Source of the DNA: Bedellia somnulentella
Lineage: Eukaryota > Arthropoda > Insecta > Lepidoptera > Bedelliidae
Reading direction: 5' to 3'
Length of the DNA: 64,000 bases
Assembly: GCA_963576735.1 (NCBI GenBank)
Contig: OY755171.1
Location: 15,128,001-15,192,000, forward strand
Below are positions 34,946 to 45,942 of this stretch, piece by piece. The translations under genes and the position numbers were made by a program. How positions within the stretch are numbered: the first letter of the stretch is position 1; every line of letters starts with the position of its first letter. The notes below the pieces were generated by a model. It had not been told where the DNA came from, made no database searches, and saw only the letters and a list, made by a program, of their open reading frames with translations.

Positions 34946-36463
34946 TTACCTGGTTACAATAATATGTTTTAGTTCCCGTAATTCCTCAACTAGTCGCTCT
35001 AAAGCCACAGTTTTCCTTTGTGACAATTCAGCTCTTAACTGGGAAGTTGTCACAAGTGATCTACGGGCTGCTTCCATGGTCATCAGAGGCTCCCTTCGAT
35101 GAGCTCTTCTTCTTTGGGGTAAAATTTGGCGTGGGGTGCGCTGTCGTGTCCGAGGGGAGGTGTGAGGAGTGCGTCGAGGAGAGTGATGGGGTGAAGGATG
35201 GGGAGTAATATAATGAGTTCTATGTGGAACAGGTGGGGGGGTGCTTGGATGTAGGATTGTATTCTGAGGTTGGTCAATTGTAACAACTTCTGGATCTGGT
35301 CTGGTTGAAGGTCCAGGCTGTGGACTGATGGTTCTGATATCTACAATCATAGATGCATCTCGATTCAATATACTCTCTGATGGCTGAGATTCTATTGAAT
35401 AAGCTGCATCTATGTCTGCAAAATCAATTACCTCATCACTTATTGTTGCCACCTGAAACCGATAATTTTTATTAGTAAATTGTTTCATGGAAACATAAAA
35501 TATATTAATAAAATGAAATCAAATTAATCTTACCACCTCAAATGGCTCGACTCTGACACCAGGTAGACCAGTACCAAAACCATCACCTAGAAGTTGAAGA
35601 AATTTTTCCTCTATCTCAGACAGGGGTTTAGCTGTTGATGGACCACCCCCAGTCCTGTGTTGGGATGTATGGATAGCAGCCACACGGTGCTTTAATTTAG
35701 ACTTATAGTCATTCCAATACTGAAAAATTTAAATTATGTAACTATATATATTGCTCAATATATTCAGGGTTTATTTCTAAAATGTTGAAATAAAAATTCA
35801 TACATATACTTGTCAATTGACAGTCCCCTGCTGGAAATTGGCCTCCGCAGAGATTTCCACAGCAACTGGCCTTGTGCTGACTGCATCCACCAGTTACAAC
35901 CATTTCTTAATTAGCCCCAATAGCCTAATTTGCCAACTGCCAATACCCACAGGAAGAAATGGTGTAGTGCTATTCTAAGCTGACACTACACAGCTAAACT
36001 AAATTAATCAACATATTAAGAACCATGGTTGTGCTCAAATTTTTACCAAATAGAATGGCTAAATCTAATATTTATAAACCTCTGTTAAATAAAAGAATTA
36101 ATATGGCTACAGCAATACCTTACACCAGCTTTTCCCATCTTTCATTGCACCATCACCAAAGCTATTAAGATTTTGGGCAACTATTTCCCACATCTTTTTT
36201 AAATTGTCTCGCGCCCGAGCAGTTTTATTGTAACCAGTTGCAAGGGATCGGTTTTGATTTAACGCTTCCCAAAGCACCTCAAGTTGGCCATAAGTTACCC
36301 TACGGGCGCGACTCCGTTCCACTCTGAAGCATAAAAAAAGCACTTGAAAGCAATGGTATGTTAAGTGGTTGCGATTCACGATAATCGCAGTTTGTACATA
36401 AAGTATCAACTACATATACCAATACACCATATAAGTAAAAAATACACTAATTACTTACGCCAT
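34946..36463 (-). CDS. Harbinger Myb/SANT-like DNA-binding protein, copy 4
   Basis: Exons 36459-36463, 36119-36323, 35534-35719 and 34946-35452, giving the same 300 residues as copy 3. The start codon lies about 545 bases inside the right end, so the promoter must be in the element's right terminal region or, here, could be influenced by the adjacent host promoter on its right. Confidence 0.85.
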
Positions 36464-37007
36464 TATAGTGAGATAAACAATTCAAGAAACACAAAACACT
36501 ATAAAAGAAAAATAAACTAATATTATTTTGAAAAGTCCGCCAGAAGGAATCACAACACCGACAATGTTTACAAATAAACTGAGATGTGACAGATAGTCTT
36601 CCGAATGCGTTCAAAAAGCTACTTTTCACAGTCTGCGTCTCAGAAAAATGATACAAAATATGTTTTCAACGCTTATACTAATTTAAATTAGATCTATTTT
36701 TTATTAAATATAATATATTTGACAATAATATCAACTTTTATATTAATTTCAACATATTTCAGATCGTTGCAAAAACTGGTAGAATCAGTAGTTTTCAATA
36801 GAAAGTTTCGGAACGCACCATCACTTTTATTGTAATCCGACCAGATGCCGACCAGAGACAAACGTTAGACGTTGCCAAATTTATTTAACGCACAAACTCT
36901 ATCCAGTTAAAGTACGGTCATAGTACGAATTATAGCGATTCAGAATAGGAACCTATTCTGAACTGCATGGAATTTGAACGGATTTGCAAACGGTTGTGGT
37001 ACCATTC

Positions 37008-37048
37008 CAGTACCGCCGCGCCCGCGTCGCCGGCGCACGTTTATCAGT
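37008..37048 (+). promoter_or_regulatory. GC-rich promoter-like block, right part, with TCAGT initiator-like site
   Basis: CCGCCGCGCCCGCGTCGCCG continues the GC-rich block interrupted at 31544. TCAGT at 37044-37048 matches the arthropod initiator consensus (TCAGT). No TATA box is visible between the transposon and this site. Evidence is compositional only. Confidence 0.45.
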
Positions 37049-37237
37049 GCAACTACTAAACAAAGATTATCTAAAGCATGCTCCAACTAAACTGTCATAA
37101 TTATTACTGCCGGTCCAGTAAAACATGAGTGAAGGTGCTAACACCATAATAGTTTAACTTGTCGACGACAATTATTTTATAAAGTTTATTTAACAAACTT
37201 CTCGCTGCGATTATTTTTACAAGTTTATCAAATTCGG
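37046..37237 (+). other. Putative untranslated first exon of a host gene
   Basis: From the TCAGT site the sequence runs 192 bases to a strong donor, ATTCGG followed by GTGAGT (37238). It has no long ORF; a 9-codon upstream ORF starts at the ATG near 37124. The first acceptor followed by a plausible start codon on this strand is at 54972, in front of the ZnT-like coding exon, so this may be its leader exon with a 17.7-kb intron. That link is untested. Confidence 0.4.
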
Positions 37238-38124
37238 GTGAGTGTTCCATTGTATTTTAAAATATCGTAGTTTTATTACGCTCTTTCTGAATTTGGCCGA
37301 ATTTAAACGCTATTGACCGAGATTCGCGACGATGAAAATAAAAACTAAACGAGCTTCGGGAAAATTGTTCCGTTTCGATGTCATTTTTCGCGCGTGCGAA
37401 ATTGTTTTTAAATTCTTTACTAGTTTTATTGTTGATCAAACATGATTGTTTGTGGTTGTTATACGAGTATTTTCAACGGATGGTGTTGATACACACTCTG
37501 CTGGTTGACACAAGCCAAGGTAAATCACGGGCAGAGAAAACAATTTCTCTGACCTTTCTATAATTTCACTCTCAAGGTACAAGTTTTGCTTCGACATCTG
37601 TTTTAAACAATGACCACCGCTAATATTGTCAAAATATGTAAGATAAGCCACTTATGATAAGTTCGTAACGAGACAGCCATCGTTTATAATAAAATAAAAA
37701 CATTTTACTATACGAAATTTTGAAATGAGAGAAAAATTAGGAATTGAAAACTGTAAACTGTGGATGAATTCTCTGCATTAGCCAACCACTACCTTGAAGT
37801 GTATGTTCCAATGAATTAGTGATCCTGACATAGAGCTGTCTTAGACGTATAACATTCTCAGCGCTTTTAGGTCTTTGTTTATTAGTCTCCAGGTAAACGG
37901 GTCACCAAAACATGAAAAATACTTACCGATGATAAATAATCCTGAATACGGTATGCGGTTCTTATGGCAAATAAAAATAAACTTCGGGAAACTGGTTTGC
38001 ATCCCCATTAATATTATAATTGCGTATGTAAGATTGTGTACGTTTTTACACGATAAGAATATATTATTTCAATTAAATAAGTTATTTTTAAAGTAAGCTT
38101 GTTTTGTGCATCTACCCAGATAAC
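37238..38124 (+). other. Stretch without recognised gene (putative intron)
   Basis: AT-rich; short ORFs without motifs. Nothing further identified. Confidence 0.45.
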
Positions 38125-38276
38125 TAGTTTACCGATCTCACCTTCCAAAGGTTGTCTGGAAGAGATCGCTTTTAGCGATAAGACCGCCGATTGTACCTCA
38201 CTGTAAACTGTATGATAATTTATTTTGTAAATTTGTGTTTGATGTACAATAAAGAGTTATTCTATTCTATTCTATA
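38125..38276 (+). repeat. LINE 3' untranslated end with (TTCTA)n
   Basis: It contains GGTTGTCTGGAAGAGATCGC, AGCGATAAGACCGCC, a CAATAAAGAGTT signal and a TTCTATTCTATTCTAT tail. The same blocks occur inverted at 46783-46925 beneath a CR1/Daphne-like reverse transcriptase, and degraded at 51925-52070. It is a heavily 5'-truncated LINE copy. Confidence 0.75.
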
Positions 38277-38344
38277 TACTAATATTCTTGGAGGTGTTAG
38301 AAGTGAAATAGAAAATTTTATAAATACTCAAGACTCAAGACACA

Positions 38345-38660
38345 AAGGTTCACACCGAATATGCCCGAAGGTGTTGGCAGAGGTACTAATACTTCTGAAC
38401 ACCACTGTTTTGCTTGGACAGTGTACTCACGTGATAGGGGGCAGGTTTATCGCCGTTTTGTACGAATACACTGTCACATGACTAAGTACAACTTACCCAT
38501 GTGGGTTTCCTCACGATGATTTCCCTCACCGTTAATAACCATGGTAAATTACCACAGATATGTCTTTAGAAAGACAAATTGGTGTAGGCCCGACCCGGGA
38601 TCAGAACACTAATCGTCTGAACGATAAGCGGTGTTCTACCCACTGAGCTATCACGTAGCT
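38345..38660 (-). repeat. tRNA-derived SINE, near full length
   Basis: On the minus strand the head reads GTGATAGCTCAGTGGGTAGA (A-box like) and GTGTTCTGATCCCGGG (B-box like), followed by GGCCTACACCAATTTGTC and the body seen at 52613-52985. The 3' part contains CACGTGAGTACACTGTCC and CCGAAGG-type blocks. Confidence 0.8.
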
Positions 38661-39949
38661 AACTTTATAAATAAAAAATAAAATAAAGATATTGTATTTA
38701 ATATCCAAACATGTGAAAAAAAGTAGTTTAGTTTATTGCTGACAGTGCAGTGTGATAAGCAAAGTTAGTGTCAATTAGTTATTACACTTTGCATTCACTT
38801 GCTTCCGCACTTTTTACCGTGTCGTGTAATACCCATTTTATGCGGTCTTAAACGGGCGGAAAACTAGTTTGCAATAAAAGAAGAAATTCTCAGACTGTAC
38901 GTAAGCTGACACGCACTTTACTGGGATTAGTTTTCTCTTATAATTTCACTTGTAGGCTATATTCGTACTAAGTGAAATCTGTCACGTTATTTAAATCAAC
39001 CGGAGGTACCCTCAGGTGTGGCCACTTAGATAATAAAAGATGAGCTATCTTTTCTTCTTTGAACCCATGTTTTCACTATTTATGAGAAGTATATTATAGT
39101 GTTATATTGTCTATACCATAAGTAAAGATTTGAAAGTTTATGAGCCACTGGTAAATTTTCAAAAAAGTAAAGAAGCCAATTAGAATAATGAGGTCAATAA
39201 AGAGATTGGCGACAAAATTCTAGAATAGAACATTTATGAAAATGGAACATCTTAAAATATGTTTTGTCTTTGTGCTAATGTTGCAAATGATCGCAATTGA
39301 TAGAGCTCAACTTACTGCTTGTCACTGATAATGTCAGTAACTGTGAGTTTTTTTTATTGACAACGTAACAAATTATTTTTATTTATTAAATTTTTGTGGA
39401 CTCACTTTATCCTCTAAAAATAATTAAATATTTTCTTGTAATAGGCCCTTATAAGAATGCTCAGGTCATAGTCACCCAAAAGGCCAACGAAGAGAATGTT
39501 GGTACTTAAATTCAACGATCGAATTCGTAACGAGACTAACTGACAAAGAATGATGACTTGGTCTTTGCAAGAAGGCAATAGATGAGGGCTGAGCTAGTCA
39601 GTCATCGATCTTTAGAGGATTGCTAGATCTATTTCATGAACACTATGTTCAAATAGGGATTGAACTTATATGTTAAAATAAACGTTTAGAAACTTGTAAG
39701 ATTAACCACGCATATAACACGATTAAACATATATTAGTATTAGTAGTATAATATTACATTCTGTTCATAAATTACAATCCTTATATAGTATCTACTTATA
39801 TATTTTGAATTCTTTGAACTTATGTGGTAACTTCTTTGTTTCGCCTATGGGGATTTGTATTTTACAGAACCTTCATTGTAACCTCCACGATCCTAACTTA
39901 TATAAAACAAAAACCGAAGAGCTGACATAATTTTCTGTATTATATTTTG
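38661..39949 (+). other. Stretch without recognised gene (putative intron)
   Basis: No domain-bearing ORF, RNA gene or clear repeat was recognised. Confidence 0.45.
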
Positions 39950-40197
39950 CTGTGTAGTGTCGGCTTAGAATTGCACTACCCTATTTCTTCCGGTGGGTGT
40001 ACGTAAGAGGCGACTAACGGTATTAGGGCTATTAAGGGATTTTTGGGCGATGTGGTTGGGACCCATCACCAACAACCTTTATTTTTACCATCTTTTCCCC
40101 ACTCTACTTTCCAAAAGTGGCTGAGGAACATCTAGTTCCTCAGCTCTGGCTACCCCTTGTAGGGATTTACAGCCGTGAGTATATGTATGTATGTATG
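39950..40197 (+). repeat. Full-length (TATG)n-tailed SINE
   Basis: It reads TGTGTAGTGTCGGCTTAGAA, CCCTATTTCTTCCGGTGGG, AAGAGGCGACTAA, CCATCACCAACAA, GTGGCTGAGGA, CTCTGGCTACCCC, then GCCGTGAGTATATGTATG. It is flanked by TATTTTG (39943-39949 and 40198-40204), a 7-base target duplication. The last 45 bases resemble the 3' end of the RTE-like LINE. Confidence 0.85.
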
Positions 40198-40204
40198 TAT
40201 TTTG

Positions 40205-41195
40205 TTTTGTGGGTTTATAAAAAACCAAATAAACATTAAATGATGTGTACACTTACTGTTTAATTTTTTGTATAATAATTATCACAAATAGTAATTGCTG
40301 ATTAAAGGCATACTTACTAACAACCACTATCATTAAAGCTCAAACAAATAATACTAATTACACTAATTAATGATCTGTCTAAATGAACTCCGCATACATT
40401 GTATATATAATCAACAAATTATATCTGAAATGAGTATGAAAAAAACTGTTTGTAATATTAATATTAAATATTTTTGGTTACATTGAATAATTTGTAAAAC
40501 CTTTAGCGTGACCTATGAAAGCTGTTTCTGACTGCCGTATTAAGAGAGATAATTCCGATCGATTTTATACAATAAAATAACTTTATGTTGTAAAAAAGCG
40601 GTAACATGTAAACAATATGGTTATTTCATAATGCTGATAATCCCTATCCATCCATCCCTAACTAATGTCATTTATTAGGCGACTGATTTACAATTTTATT
40701 ACATTTAAATGCAAAGTCTAATATCAAGCCCTTTATTTTACCTTAATCTTATAAGGGTATTTAAAATACGTTTTCGAAGTAAAATACTAGATGGTTCCGA
40801 TGGGTAGCGATAAGTTCGTAAACTTGTGTGCATTATCAACCTTAGTAAAGCGCGTAATCTAGTTTTCATTCAACTATTAACACCGCGATAAAATGTTTCT
40901 GCTCAAACTATATTATATTTACCCAGCGCAGCAGACATAAAGTTTTGCAATAGGTTTTTGTTTTCAGTTTGAATATTTTCGACTTAAACATAAACATACC
41001 GTCTGTATCAATTAGAAAAAATAGGGTTGTAAACAAAGAAACGTCAATGACCTTTTAGTATTTTAGTGTTGTAACCAATATAATCGACGGCGACGTAAAC
41101 ATCGAATACGTTACTAATTGTAAGCAAATTTCTTGATCCAATTTAATCGTATACTTATAAACAGATGTAAAACACACATTACGTTCCCTATAATA
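40205..41195 (+). other. Stretch without recognised gene (putative intron)
   Basis: AT-rich and apparently non-repetitive within the window; nothing identified. Confidence 0.45.
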
Positions 41196-41199
41196 ACTT

Positions 41200-41250
41200 T
41201 TATGCATATACTCACGTTAGCCAACATTGGGGTATGCAGAGAAGAGACTG
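41200..41250 (-). repeat. 3' end of RTE-like LINE, short relic
   Basis: On the minus strand CAGTCTCTTCTCTGCATACC, CCAATG and ACGTGAGTATATGCATA correspond to the LINE ending near 1862-1920 (TCTCTGCCTACCCCAATGGG, GGCGTGAGTATATG). Only the last 50 bases remain. Confidence 0.55.
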
Positions 41251-41540
41251 TTGCGACCTCTAGACGGCGAACTCATTCGCACACTAGCAGGGTCATAAAA
41301 ATATCCAAATCATGGCATCGAAATGTTTTTCTTACTAAAGTATAAATACAAATTACTTGTTGATTGATACACAGCAGGGTGAATAGAACTGTGATAGTAC
41401 AGTGAAAGGCAAGCTGATGAACATATCATCTCGACGCCATTCCAACAACGGGCGGTGGGGTCGTCACATACCTACGCCATTACCATTAAGTTGAATTTTG
41501 ACGTTCAAAAAACAAAGATTTACCTTTTCACTTTGAAATA

Positions 41541-41627
41541 ATATAAATATATTATATATATATAATTTAATTATATATATATTTTATATATATATAATTA
41601 AATTATATATATATAATATATTTATAT

Positions 41628-41658
<31 letters not shown>

Positions 41659-41662
41659 ATTT
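41541..41662 (+). repeat. Palindromic AT-dinucleotide tract
   Basis: Runs of TATATA are arranged symmetrically around TAATTTAATTATA and TATAATTAAATTA blocks, so the whole tract can fold on itself. Low complexity; likely to be length-variable and prone to assembly error. Confidence 0.8.
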
Positions 41663-41872
41663 AATTTGTGTAAATGTGTGATGTACATACACTTCTTATA
41701 AAATTATTCAAGATAGTCGAATACAAAAAACCAAGATATGTTTAAAATTTCAGTTAAAAGTATGAAATAATAGTTACTGTATCGTTAACACTCACATTAT
41801 TATTATTTTTTAAGTGCTACCAAACAATTTACTATTTAAATTCCTCACAGCCCATATATGTTCCCATCAAGG

Positions 41873-42090
41873 GGCTCGAGCCTACCCTATATAGGGCGAA
41901 AGACTACTACCGTAATAGTAGCCGGTACCGACGGCTTAACGTGCCCGAAGCACGGAATCATCTTAATTTTGCAATATCCTTCCAAACTGGGTTAAATCTT
42001 ACAAATCTTTGTAAAGTTACCACCCCTCGGGGATCGAACCCAAGACCCCGTACTTGAAACCAAGCGCTTAACCGCGAGATGGAGGCAGTC
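41873..42090 (-). repeat. tRNA-derived SINE of a second family
   Basis: On the minus strand CTCGCGGTTAAGCGCTTGG and GGGTTCGATCCCCGAGG are A-box and B-box like, within a tRNA-like 70-base head. The body includes GATTCCGTGCTTCGGGCACG, TTAAGCCGTCGGTACCGGC and TTCGCCCTATATAGGGT. A fragment of the same body lies at 53685-53740. Confidence 0.75.
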
Positions 42091-42156
42091 ATTTACATTG
42101 AAAATGGATTTAATATAGTAATTTAGGCAAACATAACTTAGGTATTAATGTATAAT

Positions 42157-42600
42157 TTAGGTTGTCTCAGGTAGGTCTTCGATATCCGATTCATCATCAG
42201 TGGTCGTAGAGTCGCCAACATTTATTATAATTTTTTCTTGTATGGAATCCGTCGCAGCATCAATTAAACCTTCCAGGTCCTTCATTTTTTTTTCTTCTTT
42301 TATAACGTGACTAATACATCCTGTCCACTGCGCTGCACCAATTTTTGCTATACCTTCTTCCAGTAAAGTCCTAACCTCGGGCATTCTAAATGTTTTATTG
42401 TTCCGTCCTACATATGACTTTACTTGAGCCCAAATTAGTTCTATTGGGTTCAGTTCGCAGTGGTACGGAGGAAGACGTAGTACTTGGATATTTTGCTTTT
42501 CGGCCATATCGTCTATAACCTTTTTTAATATTCGTTTTTTTTTCGTACTAACATGAGAGCACATTTGAGCAAAAATTAGTATAGCGATTTTCCGGAGCAA
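42157..42600 (-). pseudogene. Tc1/mariner-like (DDE_3) transposase, C-terminal part
   Basis: The 147-residue frame has LRLPPYHCELNPIELIWAQV (residues 41-60), the signature around the third catalytic residue of IS630/Tc1-type transposases (E54 in NPIELIW). The first two catalytic aspartates and the DNA-binding domain are absent upstream, where the frame breaks into non-coding sequence, so this is a 5'-truncated relic or a last exon. Residues 121-147 are acidic (DDESDIEDLPE). No inverted repeats were found around it. Confidence 0.7.
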
Positions 42601-42880
42601 TTGCTACAGAAATAAAATGATCAAATACGTAAATATAGAACAGGCGTTTTTACGTATTTAATAAAATTAAACTAATCCCAATCCCACAATAAACCTTAGA
42701 AGTTACACCTATGTATAAAATTAAAAAGACAGATTAAATTCCCCGAGTGACTGACAGCCAATATTAATGCCAAACGCATCACATTATTCATACCTGACTT
42801 ATCTTTAATAACGAAATGTTTTGTATGTGTAAATTAAATGTGTCAACCCGTGCAAAGCCGGGACGGGCCGTTAGTCGATT

Positions 42881-43138
42881 ACATACATACATACATATAC
42901 TCTCGGCTATAAATTCCTTGACGGGGTAGCCAGAGCTTTGGAATGAGAAATTCCTCAGCCACTTTTGGAAGTTGAAAGGGGAAAAGATGGTAACAGTAAA
43001 TGTTTTTGGTGACGGGTCTCCAACCACATCGCCCAAAAATCACTTAAAAAGCCCCTAGACCCTTAGTCGCCTCTTACGATCACCCACGGGTAGAAATGGG
43101 GTAGTGTTATTCTAAGCCGACACTACACGGCAAAATCC
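42881..43138 (-). repeat. Full-length (TATG)n-tailed SINE, 258 bp
   Basis: The insertion is bounded by TTAGTCGATTA (about 42871-42881 and 43139-43149), a near-perfect 10-11 base target duplication. It therefore defines both ends of the family: 5' GGATTTTGCCGTGTAGTGTC and 3' GAGTATATGTATGTATGTAT. The head has no obvious tRNA A/B boxes. Confidence 0.88.
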
Positions 43139-43679
43139 TTAGTCGATTAATAAAAGACATTTCTAAAAAAAGACCAGAATCGGCCCGAACCAAATAAAAC
43201 TTAAATGTAATAGTAAAATAGGTATAATCTACATACTCACTAACCATTTCTGAACTTAAAACGTAATAAATTTGTTTTGTGTATCAATATACATATTATT
43301 ATTTTTGTTAAAAATACAATAGTTTACAGTGTTATACATTTTATTCACTGCGATTTTGATATATTGGATCTTCTTACATCGATTCATCAATCGGTAATCG
43401 ATTACTGTCATTCTTTCATTACTATTTAATGTCAATACCCATCCCAAATTTTTGCATTGGAAAAAATATTAAGTAACCAAATTTTTATTTTTTTTTGTGT
43501 TTTGCAAGTTTTATCTCCAATTAATACTTAGTTTTTAGCTGGATCATTCGACGAATGTGTTTTATAATTGACGGATGTGAAATTCTAGTGTCATGGAAGT
43601 ATTTTCTTGATGAAATCTACGATTTTATTCCCGGCAATGGTTTGTTTACAATCCTTTTTTTTGTAATAGATATAGATTG

Positions 43680-43872
43680 TACATACATATACTCACGGTT
43701 ATAAATCCCTTAAAGGGGTAGCCAGAGCTAGGGAATAAGAAATTCCTTAGCCACTTTTAGAAGTTGCGTGGGGAAAAGATGGTGATATAAAGGTTGTTGG
43801 TCTCCAACCGCATCGCCCAAAAATCCCTTAAAAGCCCCAATACCGTTAGTCGCCTCTTACGTACACCCACCT
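43680..43872 (-). repeat. (TATG)n-tailed SINE lacking its head
   Basis: Minus-strand copy with GTGGGTGTACGTAAGAGGCG, GGGCGATGCGGTTGGAGACC, CTCTGGCTACCCC and an AGTATATGTATGTAC tail. It starts inside GGTGGGTG, so the first 50 bases are missing. Confidence 0.8.
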
Positions 43873-44086
43873 ACGACCTAAAATGGATCTAAAAATGAGA
43901 CGTTAAACTTTTGTGGTAAATTTATATCGAGTAAGGGTAAAAACAGCTAAAAACAGATTTCCTGCAACTTTTCTGCACTGTTTTTGTGGAAGCGCAAGAG
44001 TCGTTTTAGAGGTCGGTTCAGTAGTGATTAAATAATAGGTTAGATCAAGTAGAAGATACATACAGTTGAGTTTATTATTTAGTTAA

Positions 44087-44293
44087 CCTCGTAACGCCCG
44101 TATAGAAATTGTTATGACTTGTAAGTTCTATCCAATGTATCTCTAATGGAACAAAAAAAAAATGTGCTGACTGCCCATTATTAAAATTAATGATATCTTT
44201 AACAAGAACTATTCCTATGGCTTTATTTTTTTTAATAGTTACTATTAATCACAGGAGTTTTGTTTCTCTAGTGATACAACGGGCGTTACGAGG
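44087..44293 (+). mobile_element. MITE with 14-base inverted ends (piggyBac-like?)
   Basis: CCTCGTAACGCCCG at the left is the exact reverse complement of CGGGCGTTACGAGG at the right, 207 bp overall. Flanks are TTAA (44083-44086) and TTAT (44294-44297). One change from a TTAA duplication would make this a piggyBac-type MITE. The interior is AT-rich and non-coding. Confidence 0.6.
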
Positions 44294-44548
44294 TTATACT
44301 TTAGTTTATTACAAGGACTTGAATTTACTCCTGATTTATTTTGTATTTTTTGTGGATCATGTGTGTTGTATTGATTGTTCTAAACATATTAATAATATCA
44401 CTACATTATCAGCCTGCGTAAATATTGAAATTTAATATTATGTATTTTTTTATTTGTTTAGCATTTAAACCTTGGTTGGTAAGATTAATTTTAAAGTAAT
44501 ATTAAAATTGAAAACAGTTGAAGCGAGACCAATTTTGTATTTCAAATA

Positions 44549-44866
44549 CATACATACATACATATACTCACGCCATTAGTTCCTATTGGGGTAGGCAGAG
44601 ACTATTGATCGCCACTTCGCACGATCCTGACAAACCTCTCTAACTTCGTTTCCATCCATCAATCTTTTCATACATGCTCTTTTATTCTTCATACTTCGGA
44701 CGCCAGCCTTTTTGAGCACACTCTCAATTTGGTCCAAGTGTGTTCTCCGTGGTCGTCCTCTCTTAACACTACCATCCACACTAGCTCTATATATCCCTTT
44801 TACAATTTTTTTATCATCCATCCTCTCTATGTGCCCAAACCATCTAAACATTCCTTTTTCTAACTT
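44549..44866 (-). pseudogene. RTE-like LINE 3' fragment
   Basis: The 91-residue frame (44851 down to 44576) starts FRWFGHIERMDDKKIVKGI and ends WRSIVSAYPNRN, matching the C-terminus of the LINE in the tandem array with scattered changes. The (TATG)n end follows at 44549. It is a separate, older insertion, 5'-truncated to about 310 bp. Confidence 0.85.
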
Positions 44867-45372
44867 TTCATTTAAACATTATAGTTATTCAATAAAACTA
44901 AATAAACTATATTTATCCTGCGCGCGCGTTTTTTCCGTCCCTGTCACTCTCAGTAAATTTGACGTAAGAGTGAGCGCAATAGTTGCAAAATGCGAGGAGG
45001 CCCTTAAGTATGTCGCTCAATTGATAATACTTCCGCAAGAAAATTGGTTTGATTGTTTTCAGTCAATTGAACGTAGTAACAATAAAGCGGCGGATTAAAA
45101 AGATAAGCAGTATCGATAAAAAATATTTCATTAATTTACTGCAACTATGAAACCGATATATCAAACTGTGCTTGGAATATTAATACTGAATTGGCAGTTT
45201 GATTGTTTTATACTGATAAGAAAAATAACCTTACGATTTAGTGGTAAAAACTTAGCCTTGTATGAATATGGTCTGGGCTTCGAGAAAGTGTTTTGTTTGT
45301 TGATTTAGTATTTGATTTAAAAGAATCTATACTTGAACCAAACTGAATTCCTATTTACGTATAAATTTCGAA

Positions 45373-45508
45373 GGGCAAGCATGAGCCGTGTTTAAACTAG
45401 TTATCGCGTGAGATAAAGCAGCCATCTCTTAGGCACCTACTTAATATCGTATACTGCCATCTCATTCTAACCGTTATCGTTTCGATAAAATTGCGCTCGT
45501 GCTTGCCC
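45373..45508 (+). repeat. Small MITE-like element, 136 bp
   Basis: GGGCAAGCATGAGC at the left pairs with GCTCGTGCTTGCCC at the right, one mismatch in 14. No target duplication is evident. No ORF. Confidence 0.5.
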
Positions 45509-45942
45509 AGCTGCAACTGTCAAAGCGCATAAATGAGTATGTATAAGGTTTTTATTTTTCGTAGTATGTTACAGTTGTATAACTGTATGTGTTAAAAGAT
45601 GCGTATTTAAAGTATATTTTTAGCCTATTAAACAAAAAGTTAAATTTTGTAGTAGTTGCTATGTTTTAATTTGCTAAAATAACTTTTTGCTATTTATTCC
45701 AATACAGACAGATGTTTTAAGATCGTGGCATAAAAGGGTTAACAAAATATACGATACTATTCTTTAAAAGTAATGATTATTGTGATTTTCTTAGCAATTA
45801 TTTTGCAAAACGAAATTTTACTTTGTATAATTTAAATCTTTTTGTTCATGAAAACCTTATGTGGGGATTATTACTAATAAATTACACTACTTAAACGTGT
45901 AAAAGAAATAAAGGGTATAAGAATTTCGCGCTGGCAGCCATT

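Larger units (their letters stand above)
31545..37007 (+). mobile_element. Complete PIF/Harbinger transposon, copy 4 (5,463 bp)
   Basis: Same length and ends as copy 3, but in a different location with a different duplicated triplet, CAG (31542-31544 and 37008-37010). This shows genuine transposition, not duplication of flanks. All ORFs and the AATATATAA variant agree with copy 3. It is embedded in a GC-rich block and ends about 40 bases upstream of a putative transcription start. Confidence 0.93.
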
